Shown here piece after piece: positions 1 through 7,799 of a stretch of 35,336 nucleotides of DNA. Under the pieces are notes generated by a model. It had not been told where the DNA came from. It was given only the letters and a program-made list of their open reading frames with translations, and ran no database searches. A program made the translations under genes and the position numbers. Location: the NCBI RefSeq assembly GCF_025463825.1, contig NZ_JAODBG010000116.1:1-35336 (forward strand), written 5' to 3'. Source of the stretch: Cryobacterium sp. (GTDB lineage Bacteria; Actinomycetota; Actinomycetes; Actinomycetales; Microbacteriaceae). Position 1 is the stretch's first letter. The number at the start of each line of letters is the position of its first letter.

Positions 1-313
1 CTTCAGATTGGGCGCCTTTCTTCTTCAACGCCTCGTTTTCCCGACGCAGGCGGGCCAGCTCGGCGCGATCTCGGTTCTCCATCCCGTGCGAGGACCTTTC
101 TGCTGTGGCGACCATCGATGCCGTCAAGTCTCCACTCGCCCGAGCCTCCCGCCAACGCCTTACCGTGCTCGACGTCACCGCATGCTCCCGCAGTAGCCGA
201 ACCTTCGCACCCCGCTCGACGCTGGCATCCCACTTGCGCAAGAAATCCACCCGGTACCCCACCGAAAACGATCGCCGCCCCGATTGAGTCAGGCCAATAG
301 TCGGGTCATTCAT
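1..313 (-). CDS. IS3-family transposase OrfA, partial (C-terminus beyond window)
   Basis: An open frame on the minus strand runs from an ATG at 313 off the left edge without a stop. The N-terminal half, around residues 15-60, contains a helix-turn-helix-like stretch (VRLLREHAVTSSTVRRWRE). It is followed by ELARLRRENEALKKK, the leucine-zipper-like tail that ends IS3-family OrfA proteins just before the programmed frameshift into OrfB. GGAG lies about six bases before the ATG at 313. A second in-frame ATG lies at 325. OrfA binds the element's ends and dimerises, and the DDE catalytic domain would be in OrfB, outside the window. The family assignment rests on the HTH plus zipper pattern only. 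An isolated HTH protein is possible but less likely. Confidence 0.72.
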   Translation of the reverse strand, partial: MNDPTIGLTQSGRRSFSVGYRVDFLRKWDASVERGAKVRLLREHAVTSSTVRRWREARASGDLTASMVATAERSSHGMENRDRAELARLRRENEALKKKGAQSE

Positions 314-369
314 ATGCTGCTCCATATCCCCGCCCTAACTGCATGACGTGTCTCACGACCATCATGGCA
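1..369 (-). mobile_element. Probable IS3-family insertion sequence, 5' end (right boundary approximate)
   Basis: This holds the start of the OrfA gene plus its leader. On the minus strand the leader reads TGCCATGATGG...TGAGACA (369 down to about 349). It begins with the TG expected of an IS3 terminus and shares the block TGAGACA with the element end at 35219. The exact boundary and any target duplication cannot be fixed from the window, because the other end of the element is missing. Confidence 0.45.
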
Positions 370-433
370 ACCAGCGGTACAGCGGGCACGATCCGTCACA
401 GGTGGTGCGGTGGCCGACCCCGGGGCCCCGACG

Positions 434-502
434 CCAACTGCCCCGGTGCGGACGAGGTACCCCCGGTGGAACGGGGCAGCTCGACCGCAACGGGGCAGCT
501 GG
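434..502. repeat. Interspersed palindrome, copy 0
   Basis: This is a roughly 69-base imperfect inverted repeat. The left arm begins CCAACTGCCCCGGTGCGGAC and the right arm read on the other strand begins CCAGCTGCCCCGTTGCGG. The arms share most positions and are separated by only a few bases. The arm consensus ACTGnnCCCGnnGCGGAC recurs at 29584-29653 and 35178-35222. It sits 3' of the DAHP synthase gene (stop at 522) and might act as its terminator hairpin, but no T-run follows. The rest of 370-521 shows nothing else recognisable. Confidence 0.65.
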
Positions 503-521
503 ATGACGCGGATGGTGCGAG

Positions 522-1892
522 CTAGCGGGCGGCGAGTTCCTCTGCGACCAGGAACGCGAGTTCCAGGGACTGCATGTGGTTCAGGCGCGGGTCGCAGAGC
601 GACTCGTACCGGGTCGCCAGGGCGGCCTCGTCGATGTGCTCAGAGCCGCCGAGGCACTCGGTGACGTCGTCACCGGTGAGCTCGACGTGGATGCCGCCGG
701 GGTGTGTGCCGACGGAGCGGTGTGCTTCGAAGAAGCCCTTGACCTCGTCGACGACGTCGTCGAACCGACGGGTCTTGTAGCCGGTCGGCGTGGTGACGCC
801 GTTGCCGTGCATCGGGTCGGTCACCCACAGCGGCATGGCGTCGCTGGCCTTGATCGCCTCCAACAGCGGGGGCAGGGCGTCGCGGATCTTGCCCGCGCCC
901 ATCCGCGTGATGAAGGTGAGTCGGCCGGGCTCGCGGTTCGGGTCGAGCTTGTCGATGAGGCGCAGCATGTCGTCGATCGAGGTGCTCGGGCCGAGCTTGA
1001 CGCCGATCGGATTGCGCACGCGGGAGAGGAAGTCCACGTGGGCCCCGTCGATCTCCCGGGTACGCTCGCCGATCCAGACGAAGTGGGCCGAGGTGTTGTA
1101 CGGCGTTCCGGTGCGGGAGTCGATGCGCGTCATGGGGCGCTCGTAGTCCATCAGCAGCCCTTCGTGGCTGGTGTAGAACTCGGTGCGGCGCATTGCTTCG
1201 AAGTCGGCACCGCACGCGATCATGAATTTGATCGCGCGGTCGATGTCCTTGGCCAGGCCCTCGTAACGCTGGTTGGCGGGGTTCGCAGCGAAGCCCTGGT
1301 TCCAGCTGTGCACCTGGCGGAGGTCGGCGAAGCCGCCCTGGGTGAAGGCACGGATGAGATTGAGGGTGGACGCCGACGTGTGGTACGCCTTGACCAGCCG
1401 GTCGGGGTCGGCCTCGCGCGACTCCGGCGTGAAGTCGTAACCGTTGACGATGTCGCCGCGGTAGGCAGGCAGCGTGACGTCGCCGCGGGTCTCGAAGTCG
1501 CTCGAGCGCGGCTTGGCGAACTGGCCGGCCATGCGGCCCATCTTCACCACCGGCATGGATGCGCCGTAGGTGAGGACGACGGCCATCTGCAGCACGGTCT
1601 TCACCCGGTTGCGGATCTGCTCGGCGGTGGCGCCGCTGAAGGTCTCGGCGCAGTCGCCGCCCTGCAACAGGAACGCCTCACCGCGGGCGGCCTGGGCCAG
1701 GCGGTCGCGTAGGATGTCGACCTCACCGGCGAAGACCAGCGGCGGCTGGGTGGCCAGCTCGGCGGATGCGGCCGCGACGGAGTCGGCATCCGGCCAGGCG
1801 GGCTGCTGCTTGATGGGAAGGGTGCGCCAATAGTCCAGTCCGGCAATCACAGATTCGTCTGCCATCACTACGGGTTCGGTGGGGTCTACCAC
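522..1892 (-). CDS. aroG: Class II 3-deoxy-D-arabino-heptulosonate 7-phosphate synthase
   Basis: This cytoplasmic enzyme condenses phosphoenolpyruvate with erythrose 4-phosphate, the first step of the shikimate pathway to aromatic amino acids. The 456-residue length and sequence fit the plant/actinobacterial class II family (M. tuberculosis AroG type). Visible motifs include FLLQGGDCAE, WIGERTR, GVKLGP, ITRMGAGKIRD, DPMHGNG, HPGGIHVE, ECLGG and CDPRLN, which carry the family's metal and substrate ligands. The GTG at 1892 gives a protein starting MVDPTEPVV. An ATG at 1865 is an alternative, and neither has a good Shine-Dalgarno sequence. Linkage to plsC and a fadD15-like gene matches the order around aroG in mycobacteria. 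Confidence 0.95.
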   Translation of the reverse strand: MVDPTEPVVMADESVIAGLDYWRTLPIKQQPAWPDADSVAAASAELATQPPLVFAGEVDILRDRLAQAARGEAFLLQGGDCAETFSGATAEQIRNRVKTVLQMAVVLTYGASMPVVKMGRMAGQFAKPRSSDFETRGDVTLPAYRGDIVNGYDFTPESREADPDRLVKAYHTSASTLNLIRAFTQGGFADLRQVHSWNQGFAANPANQRYEGLAKDIDRAIKFMIACGADFEAMRRTEFYTSHEGLLMDYERPMTRIDSRTGTPYNTSAHFVWIGERTREIDGAHVDFLSRVRNPIGVKLGPSTSIDDMLRLIDKLDPNREPGRLTFITRMGAGKIRDALPPLLEAIKASDAMPLWVTDPMHGNGVTTPTGYKTRRFDDVVDEVKGFFEAHRSVGTHPGGIHVELTGDDVTECLGGSEHIDEAALATRYESLCDPRLNHMQSLELAFLVAEELAAR

Positions 1893-2003
1893 GTAACTGA
1901 GCCTATTTTCTCTTCTGTGGCACGCGGATGCGGGCCGGGATGACCGGTCGGGGCGGCGTCGGCCGAAGGGCCTGACACGACCCGACTGGGGGGATATTCG
2001 AGC

Positions 2004-2693
2004 CTAGCGTGAAAGGCTGGCGCGCTTTTCCTTGACACTGGTGGCGTACACGTCGACGTACTCCTGCGTGCTGAGGCGGCGCAATTCATACATCAACTCG
2101 TCCGTCACGGAGCGCAACACGAACCGGTCGCCCTCCATTCCCTCGAACCGGCTGAAGTCGAGCGGCTTCCCGATGACGATGCCGATGCGGCGCACCTTGG
2201 GGATGCGGGTGCCGGTCGGCATGGCCTTCTCGGTGTCGACCATCGCCACGGGAATAACGGGCACGCCGGCCTCCAGCAGCATCCGGGCGACGCCGGTGCG
2301 ACCGCGGTACATGCGCGCATCCGGGCTGCGGGTGCCCTCCGGGTAGATCCCGAGCGCTCCCCCGCCGTTCAGCACCGCCAGGCCGGTGTTGAGGGCGTCC
2401 TCCGACGCCTTGCCGCCGGAACGGTCGATGGGCAACTGCCCGGTGGCCTTGAAGAACTGGCGGGTCGCCCAGCCCTTGAGGCCCTTACCGGTGAAGTACT
2501 CGCTCTTGGCCAGGAACACCACCCGGCGCGGGACCACCAGGGGCAGAAACACCGAATCGATGAACGACAGGTGATTGCTGGCCAGGATCACGCCGCCGGA
2601 CCTGGGGATGTTGTCCAACCCGATCACCCAGGGCCGGAAGGTCCCGAGCAGGATCGGGCCGGCCACAATATTCTTCATGAACCAATAGAACAT
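2004..2693 (-). CDS. plsC: 1-acyl-sn-glycerol-3-phosphate acyltransferase (PlsC family)
   Basis: This membrane-associated acyltransferase would put the second acyl chain on lysophosphatidic acid to give phosphatidic acid. The family HX4D catalytic motif is NHLSFID (His41, Asp46) and the substrate-binding motif is YPEGTRS (residues 117-123). The N-terminus is hydrophobic. At 229 residues it has normal length. I chose the ATG at 2693 because AGGA lies about six bases upstream. A GTG at 2705 would add four residues and overlap that site. The gene is read in the same direction as the glucokinase gene, 48 bases downstream of its stop, so the two may be co-transcribed. Another lysophospholipid acyltransferase specificity is possible. 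Confidence 0.9.
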   Translation of the reverse strand: MFYWFMKNIVAGPILLGTFRPWVIGLDNIPRSGGVILASNHLSFIDSVFLPLVVPRRVVFLAKSEYFTGKGLKGWATRQFFKATGQLPIDRSGGKASEDALNTGLAVLNGGGALGIYPEGTRSPDARMYRGRTGVARMLLEAGVPVIPVAMVDTEKAMPTGTRIPKVRRIGIVIGKPLDFSRFEGMEGDRFVLRSVTDELMYELRRLSTQEYVDVYATSVKEKRASLSR

Positions 2694-2741
2694 CGGTGTC
2701 CTCACGTAAGCGGATGCCGGGCGGGAGCTGCTGGCGCCAGC

Positions 2742-3689
2742 CTACTCACCGGTGACATGCCGGCGGGCGAGGTCGGCGGCGCCGACCACCCCGGCGTCGT
2801 TGACCAGCTCGGCGATCGCGAAGACGGCCTCAGGGTGGTAGCCGCGGGCCGGGAGGTTGTCCAGGTAAGCCGCACGAATGGGGTCGAGCAGCAGGTCGCC
2901 GGCCGCGGCGACGCCGCCACCGAACACGAACACCTGCGGGTCCAGCACCGCGGCGAGGCTCGCGCACGCCTGGCCCAGGGAGGCGCCCAGCTGGCGCAGG
3001 GCGGCGAGGGCACCGGGGTCGCCCGCCTGGATGAACCGGCCGACGTCCTTGCCGGTGAGCTTGCCGCGCTTGGACCGGGACGCGGCCAGGCCCAGGCCGA
3101 TGCCGCCGGCATCCGCGAACTCGTTGGCGATGCGCAGCAGCGCGCGGCCGGAGCCATACTGTTCGATGCAGCCGTGCGCCCCGCAGCCGCAGGGCAGGCC
3201 GTCGGGCACGACGCGCATGTGACCGAGCTCGGCGCCCACGCCGAAGCCGCCGCGGAAGAGGCGGTCGTTGGACACGATGGCACCACCGACGCCGGTGCCG
3301 ATGGTCAGCGTCACCATGTCGCTGTACAGGCGGCCGGCGCCGAAACAGAACTCGGCCCAGCCGGCCGCGTTGGCGTCGTTCTCGATCACGATCGGCAGCG
3401 ACAGGCGCGCCTCGAGCTTCTCTCGGAGGGGTTCGTTGCGCCAATTGATGTTGGGGGCGTAGTAGACGGTGGACTGTGCGGCATCGATGAACCCTGCGGC
3501 GGCGACCCCCGCGGCCACGACGTCCTCGCCCGCTGACAGGCCCTCGATCATCTCCACGACCGCGTCCTCGATTTCACGCGGGTCCGCGGCCTCGGTCGGG
3601 CGACGGTCCGCCTTGAGGATGGTTCCGAACTCGTCGACGAGGGCGCCAGCGATCTTGGTCCCGCCGATGTCAATCCCAATGGCGTGCAC
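2742..3689 (-). CDS. glk: ROK-family glucokinase
   Basis: This cytoplasmic sugar kinase phosphorylates glucose with ATP. The 315-residue protein starts HAIGIDIGGTK, the ROK phosphate-binding loop. It continues with ENDANAAGWAE (catalytic Asp region), IGTGVGGAIV, GAELGHM, and the zinc-binding CGCGAHGCIE signature of ROK proteins. The GTG at 3689 is chosen because AAAGG lies eight bases upstream and the phosphate loop begins immediately after. Longer upstream readings lack homology. There is no N-terminal helix-turn-helix, so it is a kinase rather than a ROK repressor. Glucose specificity is inferred from the actinobacterial GlkA/PpgK-like pattern, and other hexoses are possible. Confidence 0.9.
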   Translation of the reverse strand: MHAIGIDIGGTKIAGALVDEFGTILKADRRPTEAADPREIEDAVVEMIEGLSAGEDVVAAGVAAAGFIDAAQSTVYYAPNINWRNEPLREKLEARLSLPIVIENDANAAGWAEFCFGAGRLYSDMVTLTIGTGVGGAIVSNDRLFRGGFGVGAELGHMRVVPDGLPCGCGAHGCIEQYGSGRALLRIANEFADAGGIGLGLAASRSKRGKLTGKDVGRFIQAGDPGALAALRQLGASLGQACASLAAVLDPQVFVFGGGVAAAGDLLLDPIRAAYLDNLPARGYHPEAVFAIAELVNDAGVVGAADLARRHVTGE

Positions 3690-3889
3690 GACTGACACCT
3701 TTCGTTGGTGGAGCTTGGGGGAAAGTTCTAAGCCGCCCGATGCGGCCCTCGGCGCGCAACGACCTGAACGACCACGGAGGCACCCCCTAGAGTGTAGTAA
3801 ACGAGTATGCCGCCGGGAGAATCGCATGCTCAGGCCGAATCAACGGCTAGAGTGGTCGCACTTACCCGCCCGGTGCCAAAGGAGTTACC
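3690..3889. promoter_or_regulatory. Divergent intergenic region between glk and the acyl-CoA ligase gene
   Basis: These 200 bases must hold promoters for both directions. TAGAGT at 3848-3853 is a candidate -10 for the plus-strand ligase gene, followed by AAAGGAG before its GTG at 3890. On the minus strand TACACT (3796-3791) is a candidate -10 for glk. No convincing -35 elements or operator are visible. Confidence 0.3.
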
Positions 3890-5740
3890 GTGAAACAGTT
3901 CGATGAGCCCGCCGTCGTCCCCGCCGACCCGAACGCGAACGTCACCGACCTCTTGGTCGACCGGCTCGCCGTGACCCCCGATCTGGTGCTGTTCTCCCGC
4001 CCCGATGGTGCCAACGGGTGGCTGCCGGTCACGACGAGGGAATTCCACGCCGAGGTTCTGGCCCTGGCCAAGGGCTTCGTCGCGGCGGGCGTTGCGCCCG
4101 GCGACAAGATCGGGCTGACCTGCAAGACCCGCTACGAGTGGACGCTGATCGACTTCGCCGTCTGGTTCGCCGGCGCGGTCCTCGTCCCCGTTTATGAGAC
4201 CAGTTCGCCGAGCCAGGTGCAGTGGATCCTCAGCGACTCCGGAGCAACGTCGCTCATCGTGGAGACCGCTGACCACTTCGCCCGCTTCGACGAGGTGCAC
4301 CCCGACCTGCCCGACGTGGCGACGGTCTGGCAGATCGACCTCGGCGACCTCGACAAGCTCGCCGCGCGCGGCGTCGACGTCCCGGATGCCGAGATCGAGC
4401 GCCGCCGCAGCCTGGCCGTGTCCGCCGACATGGCCACCCTGATTTACACGTCGGGATCCACCGGTCGGCCCAAGGGCTGCGTGCTCAGCCACGGCAACTT
4501 CGTGGAAACCAGCCGCAACGCCGGGATCGCCCTCAAGCCGGTCCTCACCGATGAGAAGGGCGCATCCACCCTGCTCTTCATCACGACGGCGCACGTTTTC
4601 GCACGGTTCATCGCGGTGCTGTGTGTGCACGGTGGCGTGCGGGTCGGCCATCAGCCCGACACCCGGCAGCTGCTGCCGTCGCTGGGCAGCTTCAAGCCCA
4701 CCTTCCTGCTCGCGGTGCCGCGCGTGTTCGAGAAGGTCTACAACTCCGCCGAGCAGAAGGCCGAGGCAGGCGGCAAGGGCAAGATCTTCTCGTCGGCATC
4801 GGAGGTCGCCGTCGAGCACTCCAAGCTCGTCGAGGCCGGCTCCAAGATCCCGCTGGGACTCAAGGTCAAGTTCGCCCTCTTCGACAGGCTGGTGTACAGC
4901 AAGCTCCGCGCCGCCATGGGTGGCAATGTCAAATACGCTGTGTCGGGTTCGGCTCCGCTCGGCGCCCATCTCGGCCACTTCTTCCACAGCCTGGGCATTG
5001 TGATCCTGGAGGGCTACGGCCTCACCGAGACCACAGCGCCCGCCACCGTGAACCTGGCGACCAAGGCCAAGATCGGGTCCGTCGGTCCTGCCCTGCCCGG
5101 CGTGTCCGTGCGGGTCATGGACGACGGTGAAATCGAGGTGAAGGGTGTGAACGTCTTCACCGAGTACTGGCACAATCCCGAGGCCACCGCGGCCACCTTC
5201 GATGACGGCTGGCTGAAGACCGGCGACATCGGCAACCTCGACGACGACGGGTTCCTCACCATCACGGGGCGCAAGAAGGAGATCATCGTCACGGCCGGCG
5301 GCAAGAACGTCGCCCCGGCAGCGCTCGAGGACCCGATTCGCGCCAACCCGCTGATCGGCCAGGTCGTCGTCGTCGGCGACCAGAAGCCGTTCATCGGCGC
5401 CCTGATCACCCTCGACCCCGAGATGTTGCCGGTCTGGCTGCACAACAACCACGAGGACGCCGACCTGTCACTGATCGACGCGTCCGTGCATCCGAAGGTC
5501 CTCGCCGAGGTGCAGCGGGCCATCGACCATGCAAACGAGGCGGTGTCGCGGGCGGAGTCCATCCGCAAGTTCACGATCCTCCCGATCGAACTCACCGAGG
5601 ATGCCGGTTATCTCACCCCGAAGATGAGCATCAAGCGGGATGTGATCCTGCGGGACTTCGCCGCGGACATCCAGAACCTCTACGGCTCCAACCCGATGAC
5701 CGCCGCCGTTCCGGTGCGCGAGAGCACCGTCCAGGACTAG
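3890..5740 (+). CDS. fadD15: Long-chain fatty-acid--CoA ligase (FadD15-like AMP-binding enzyme)
   Basis: This enzyme activates fatty acids to acyl-CoA through an acyl-adenylate. The 616-residue protein has the AMP-binding signature LIYTSGSTGRPKG near residue 184, the GYGLTETTAP motif near 375, LKTGDIG near 443, GRKKEII near 461, and a C-terminal catalytic-lysine region LTPKMSIKRD near 578. The order and spacing match bacterial long-chain acyl-CoA synthetases of the FadD15 group. The GTG start at 3890 follows AAAGGAG at ideal spacing. It is divergent from glk. Its closeness to plsC and aroG resembles mycobacterial synteny, which supports a lipid role. The chain length of the substrate cannot be read from the sequence. 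Confidence 0.93.
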   Translation: MKQFDEPAVVPADPNANVTDLLVDRLAVTPDLVLFSRPDGANGWLPVTTREFHAEVLALAKGFVAAGVAPGDKIGLTCKTRYEWTLIDFAVWFAGAVLVPVYETSSPSQVQWILSDSGATSLIVETADHFARFDEVHPDLPDVATVWQIDLGDLDKLAARGVDVPDAEIERRRSLAVSADMATLIYTSGSTGRPKGCVLSHGNFVETSRNAGIALKPVLTDEKGASTLLFITTAHVFARFIAVLCVHGGVRVGHQPDTRQLLPSLGSFKPTFLLAVPRVFEKVYNSAEQKAEAGGKGKIFSSASEVAVEHSKLVEAGSKIPLGLKVKFALFDRLVYSKLRAAMGGNVKYAVSGSAPLGAHLGHFFHSLGIVILEGYGLTETTAPATVNLATKAKIGSVGPALPGVSVRVMDDGEIEVKGVNVFTEYWHNPEATAATFDDGWLKTGDIGNLDDDGFLTITGRKKEIIVTAGGKNVAPAALEDPIRANPLIGQVVVVGDQKPFIGALITLDPEMLPVWLHNNHEDADLSLIDASVHPKVLAEVQRAIDHANEAVSRAESIRKFTILPIELTEDAGYLTPKMSIKRDVILRDFAADIQNLYGSNPMTAAVPVRESTVQD

Positions 5741-5775
5741 CCGGCCGCCTGACGCCGAGCGCTGTGGCGGGCGGG

Positions 5776-6267
5776 CTAGAACCAGTCGGACTCGCGGACC
5801 TCTTTCATCGCCGCACGACGGCTCTCCTTGTCGAGCCGGTCGAGGTAGAGCAGCCCGTCGAGGTGGTCCGTCTCGTGCTGCAACGCCTGCGCCATCAGCC
5901 CGAATCCTGACACCTCGATCGGTTCGCCGTCGAGGTTGATGCCGGCAACCCTGGCGAACGGATACCGCTTGGTGGGGTACCAGAGACCGGGCACCGACAG
6001 GCAGCCCTCGTCGACGAGTTCGGGCTCACCCGATAGCTCGACGACGACGGGGTTGAGGATGTAGCCGACGTCGCCGTCGATGTTGTAGCTGAACGCCCGC
6101 AGGTTCACGCCGATCTGCGAGGCGGCCACTCCGGCCCGGCCCGGCAGCATCACGCTGTCGACGAGGTCTTCGACGAGCCCGCGGACCCGGTCGTCGATGG
6201 TACCGATCGGGTCGGAGGCGGTCTTGAGGACGGGATCACCGAGAAGGCGGATCTGGCGTTCGGGCAC
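5776..6267 (-). CDS. def: Peptide deformylase
   Basis: This enzyme removes the formyl group from the N-terminal methionine of new proteins, using a bound metal ion. The 163-residue protein has all three family motifs: GVAASQIG (residues 46-53), EGCLSVPG (87-94, metal ligand Cys89) and QHETDHLDG (130-138, ligands His131 and His135, catalytic Glu132). Motif 1 reads GRAGVAASQ rather than the usual GxGLAAxQ, a variation seen in actinobacterial enzymes. The start is GTG at 6267, with GAGAG upstream. It converges with the acyl-CoA ligase gene across 35 bases that hold a GC-rich weak stem without a T-run. Confidence 0.93.
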   Translation of the reverse strand: MPERQIRLLGDPVLKTASDPIGTIDDRVRGLVEDLVDSVMLPGRAGVAASQIGVNLRAFSYNIDGDVGYILNPVVVELSGEPELVDEGCLSVPGLWYPTKRYPFARVAGINLDGEPIEVSGFGLMAQALQHETDHLDGLLYLDRLDKESRRAAMKEVRESDWF

Positions 6268-6364
6268 GGGGGAACTCTCTTCGGTACTGGCGCCGGGTGA
6301 ACGACGGCGCGTGCGGAGGCGTGGAACTGGTGCGTGGAGCTGATGGAGAAGGACGGGGCGGAAC

Positions 6365-7744
6365 TCAGGACCGGCGCGCGGCCGGCAGGCCTTCGACCAC
6401 GAGGGCGGCGAGGGTGCGCGAGGCCAGCCGGGTGATCGGCTTGAGGTTCTTGTAGGACACCACGCTGCCCGCCGCCAGCTGCGGGTCGTACGGGATGCGC
6501 ACGATCTCGCGTACCCGGGAGCGGAAGTGCGACTCGATCTCCTCGAGCTTGACGAGGTTCGTGCCCTGGGTGGCGGTGTTCAGCGCGACGATGGCGTTCC
6601 GCACGAGGTCGCCGTAGCCGTTCGCCTCGAGCCAGGTGAGGGTTTCGGAGGCCAGCCTCGCCTCGTCGACGCTGCCGCCGGACACGATCACGATGGAGTC
6701 AGCGCGCTGCAGGGTCGCCCGCATCACGGAGTGCACGATGCCGGTGCCGCAGTCGGTGAGCACGATCGAGTAGAACCGGGCGGCCTGGTCGGCGACGACG
6801 TTGTAATCGTTCTCGTCGAACGCCTCGGAGAGCAACGGGTCGGTGTCGCTGGCGAGGATGTCGAGTCGGGTCTCGTCGCGGGACACCAGCGCGGAGAAGT
6901 CGGTGAAACCGCCGATGGACGCCGCCTTGCTGACGACGTCGCGCACGGTGGAGCGGGTCTGCTTGCTGACCCGCTCACTCAGGGTGCCGCGGTCGGGGTT
7001 CGCGTCGATTGCGATGATGCGGTCCTCCCGGGCATCGGCCAGGGCCATGCCGAGCAGGGCCGTGACGGTGGTCTTGCCGACCCCGCCCTTGCGGGTGAGG
7101 ATCGGCACGAACCGGGCGCCGCCCTCGAACTCCTTGCGGATGCGCTCGTCCAGCGCCAACTGCGCCTTCACCGCGGCGGAGTCGCCGAGGTTGATGGTGT
7201 GGAAGGAGACGTTGTAGAGGAACCGGTTCCAGGCTCCGTTCGGCGCCCGACGGGTGCGCCGGTTCACCTCGAGGAGCCGGTCGGCGGTCAACATCGATGC
7301 CGACTCCGGGGCGGGTGTCTCGGTGCGGGTGCGGTCCCTTCGGGTGCCGGTACCGGCGCTGGTCGGGCCGGTGCCGAGGGCCTGGGCTGCGGCGGCACTC
7401 GACCGGGCGCGCTGCGGCGTCTGGATCTCGATGGTGTGGGTGCCGGGATGTGCCGCGCGATCCTGGGCGTCGGCCGGCCGGATCACGTTGCCCCGCGTCG
7501 ACGCCCGGCGGGGGCCCGGACTATCGCCGGTGCTGCCGAAGCTCTCCGGCAGGGCGGCGGCGAGGTTGTCGTACGTGTGCGGCGGCAACTCGCTGTGGTA
7601 CTCGACGCTGTCGTAGTCCACGCCGCTGAACTCACCGTTCCGGTCGGCACCGCCCGTGCCGGCCCCGGCCCTGGTGGGGGCCGGGGCCATGTCGCCGTCG
7701 CCTTCGTCATACGGGATGGCGTCGTCGGTACGTTCCTCTGGCAC
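6365..7744 (-). CDS. MinD/ParA-like ATPase with long disordered N-terminal region
   Basis: This 459-residue protein has two parts. Residues 1 to about 150 are low-complexity and rich in Asp, Glu, Gly, Pro, Thr and Arg, and are probably unstructured. A conserved lead-in ([17 protein letters not shown]) precedes a P-loop ATPase with the deviant Walker A motif [12 protein letters not shown] near residue 216, a switch I region [15 protein letters not shown], and a Walker B-like [10 protein letters not shown]. The fold is that of MinD/ParA ATPases, which position cargo on membranes or nucleoid. The architecture resembles actinobacterial MinD-like proteins such as EspI, but no type VII secretion genes are nearby. 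The GTG at 7744 is chosen because AGGAG lies six bases upstream. It lies 55 bases after pyc on the same strand and may be co-transcribed. Function unknown. Confidence 0.82.
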   Translation of the reverse strand: MPEERTDDAIPYDEGDGDMAPAPTRAGAGTGGADRNGEFSGVDYDSVEYHSELPPHTYDNLAAALPESFGSTGDSPGPRRASTRGNVIRPADAQDRAAHPGTHTIEIQTPQRARSSAAAAQALGTGPTSAGTGTRRDRTRTETPAPESASMLTADRLLEVNRRTRRAPNGAWNRFLYNVSFHTINLGDSAAVKAQLALDERIRKEFEGGARFVPILTRKGGVGKTTVTALLGMALADAREDRIIAIDANPDRGTLSERVSKQTRSTVRDVVSKAASIGGFTDFSALVSRDETRLDILASDTDPLLSEAFDENDYNVVADQAARFYSIVLTDCGTGIVHSVMRATLQRADSIVIVSGGSVDEARLASETLTWLEANGYGDLVRNAIVALNTATQGTNLVKLEEIESHFRSRVREIVRIPYDPQLAAGSVVSYKNLKPITRLASRTLAALVVEGLPAARRS

Positions 7745-7799
7745 AGCAGACTCCTCGTCATCCGGCCCGCACGTCGCGGGCCACAAATCAGCCCTCAGC

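Noticed and set aside
576-1712. Long plus-strand open frame (378 codons) antisense to the DAHP synthase gene
   Set aside because: Low-complexity Val/Asp/Gly/Arg-rich translation typical of the complementary frame of a high-GC gene. The minus strand holds all conserved motifs.
3830-5452. Minus-strand open frame of 540 codons across the acyl-CoA ligase gene
   Set aside because: A shadow frame: the plus strand encodes an intact ligase with every family motif, while this translation matches nothing recognisable.
6365-7744. MinD-like protein as part of a type VII secretion locus
   Set aside because: No EccC, EsxA/B, mycosin or other ESX genes are present; the neighbours are pyc and def.
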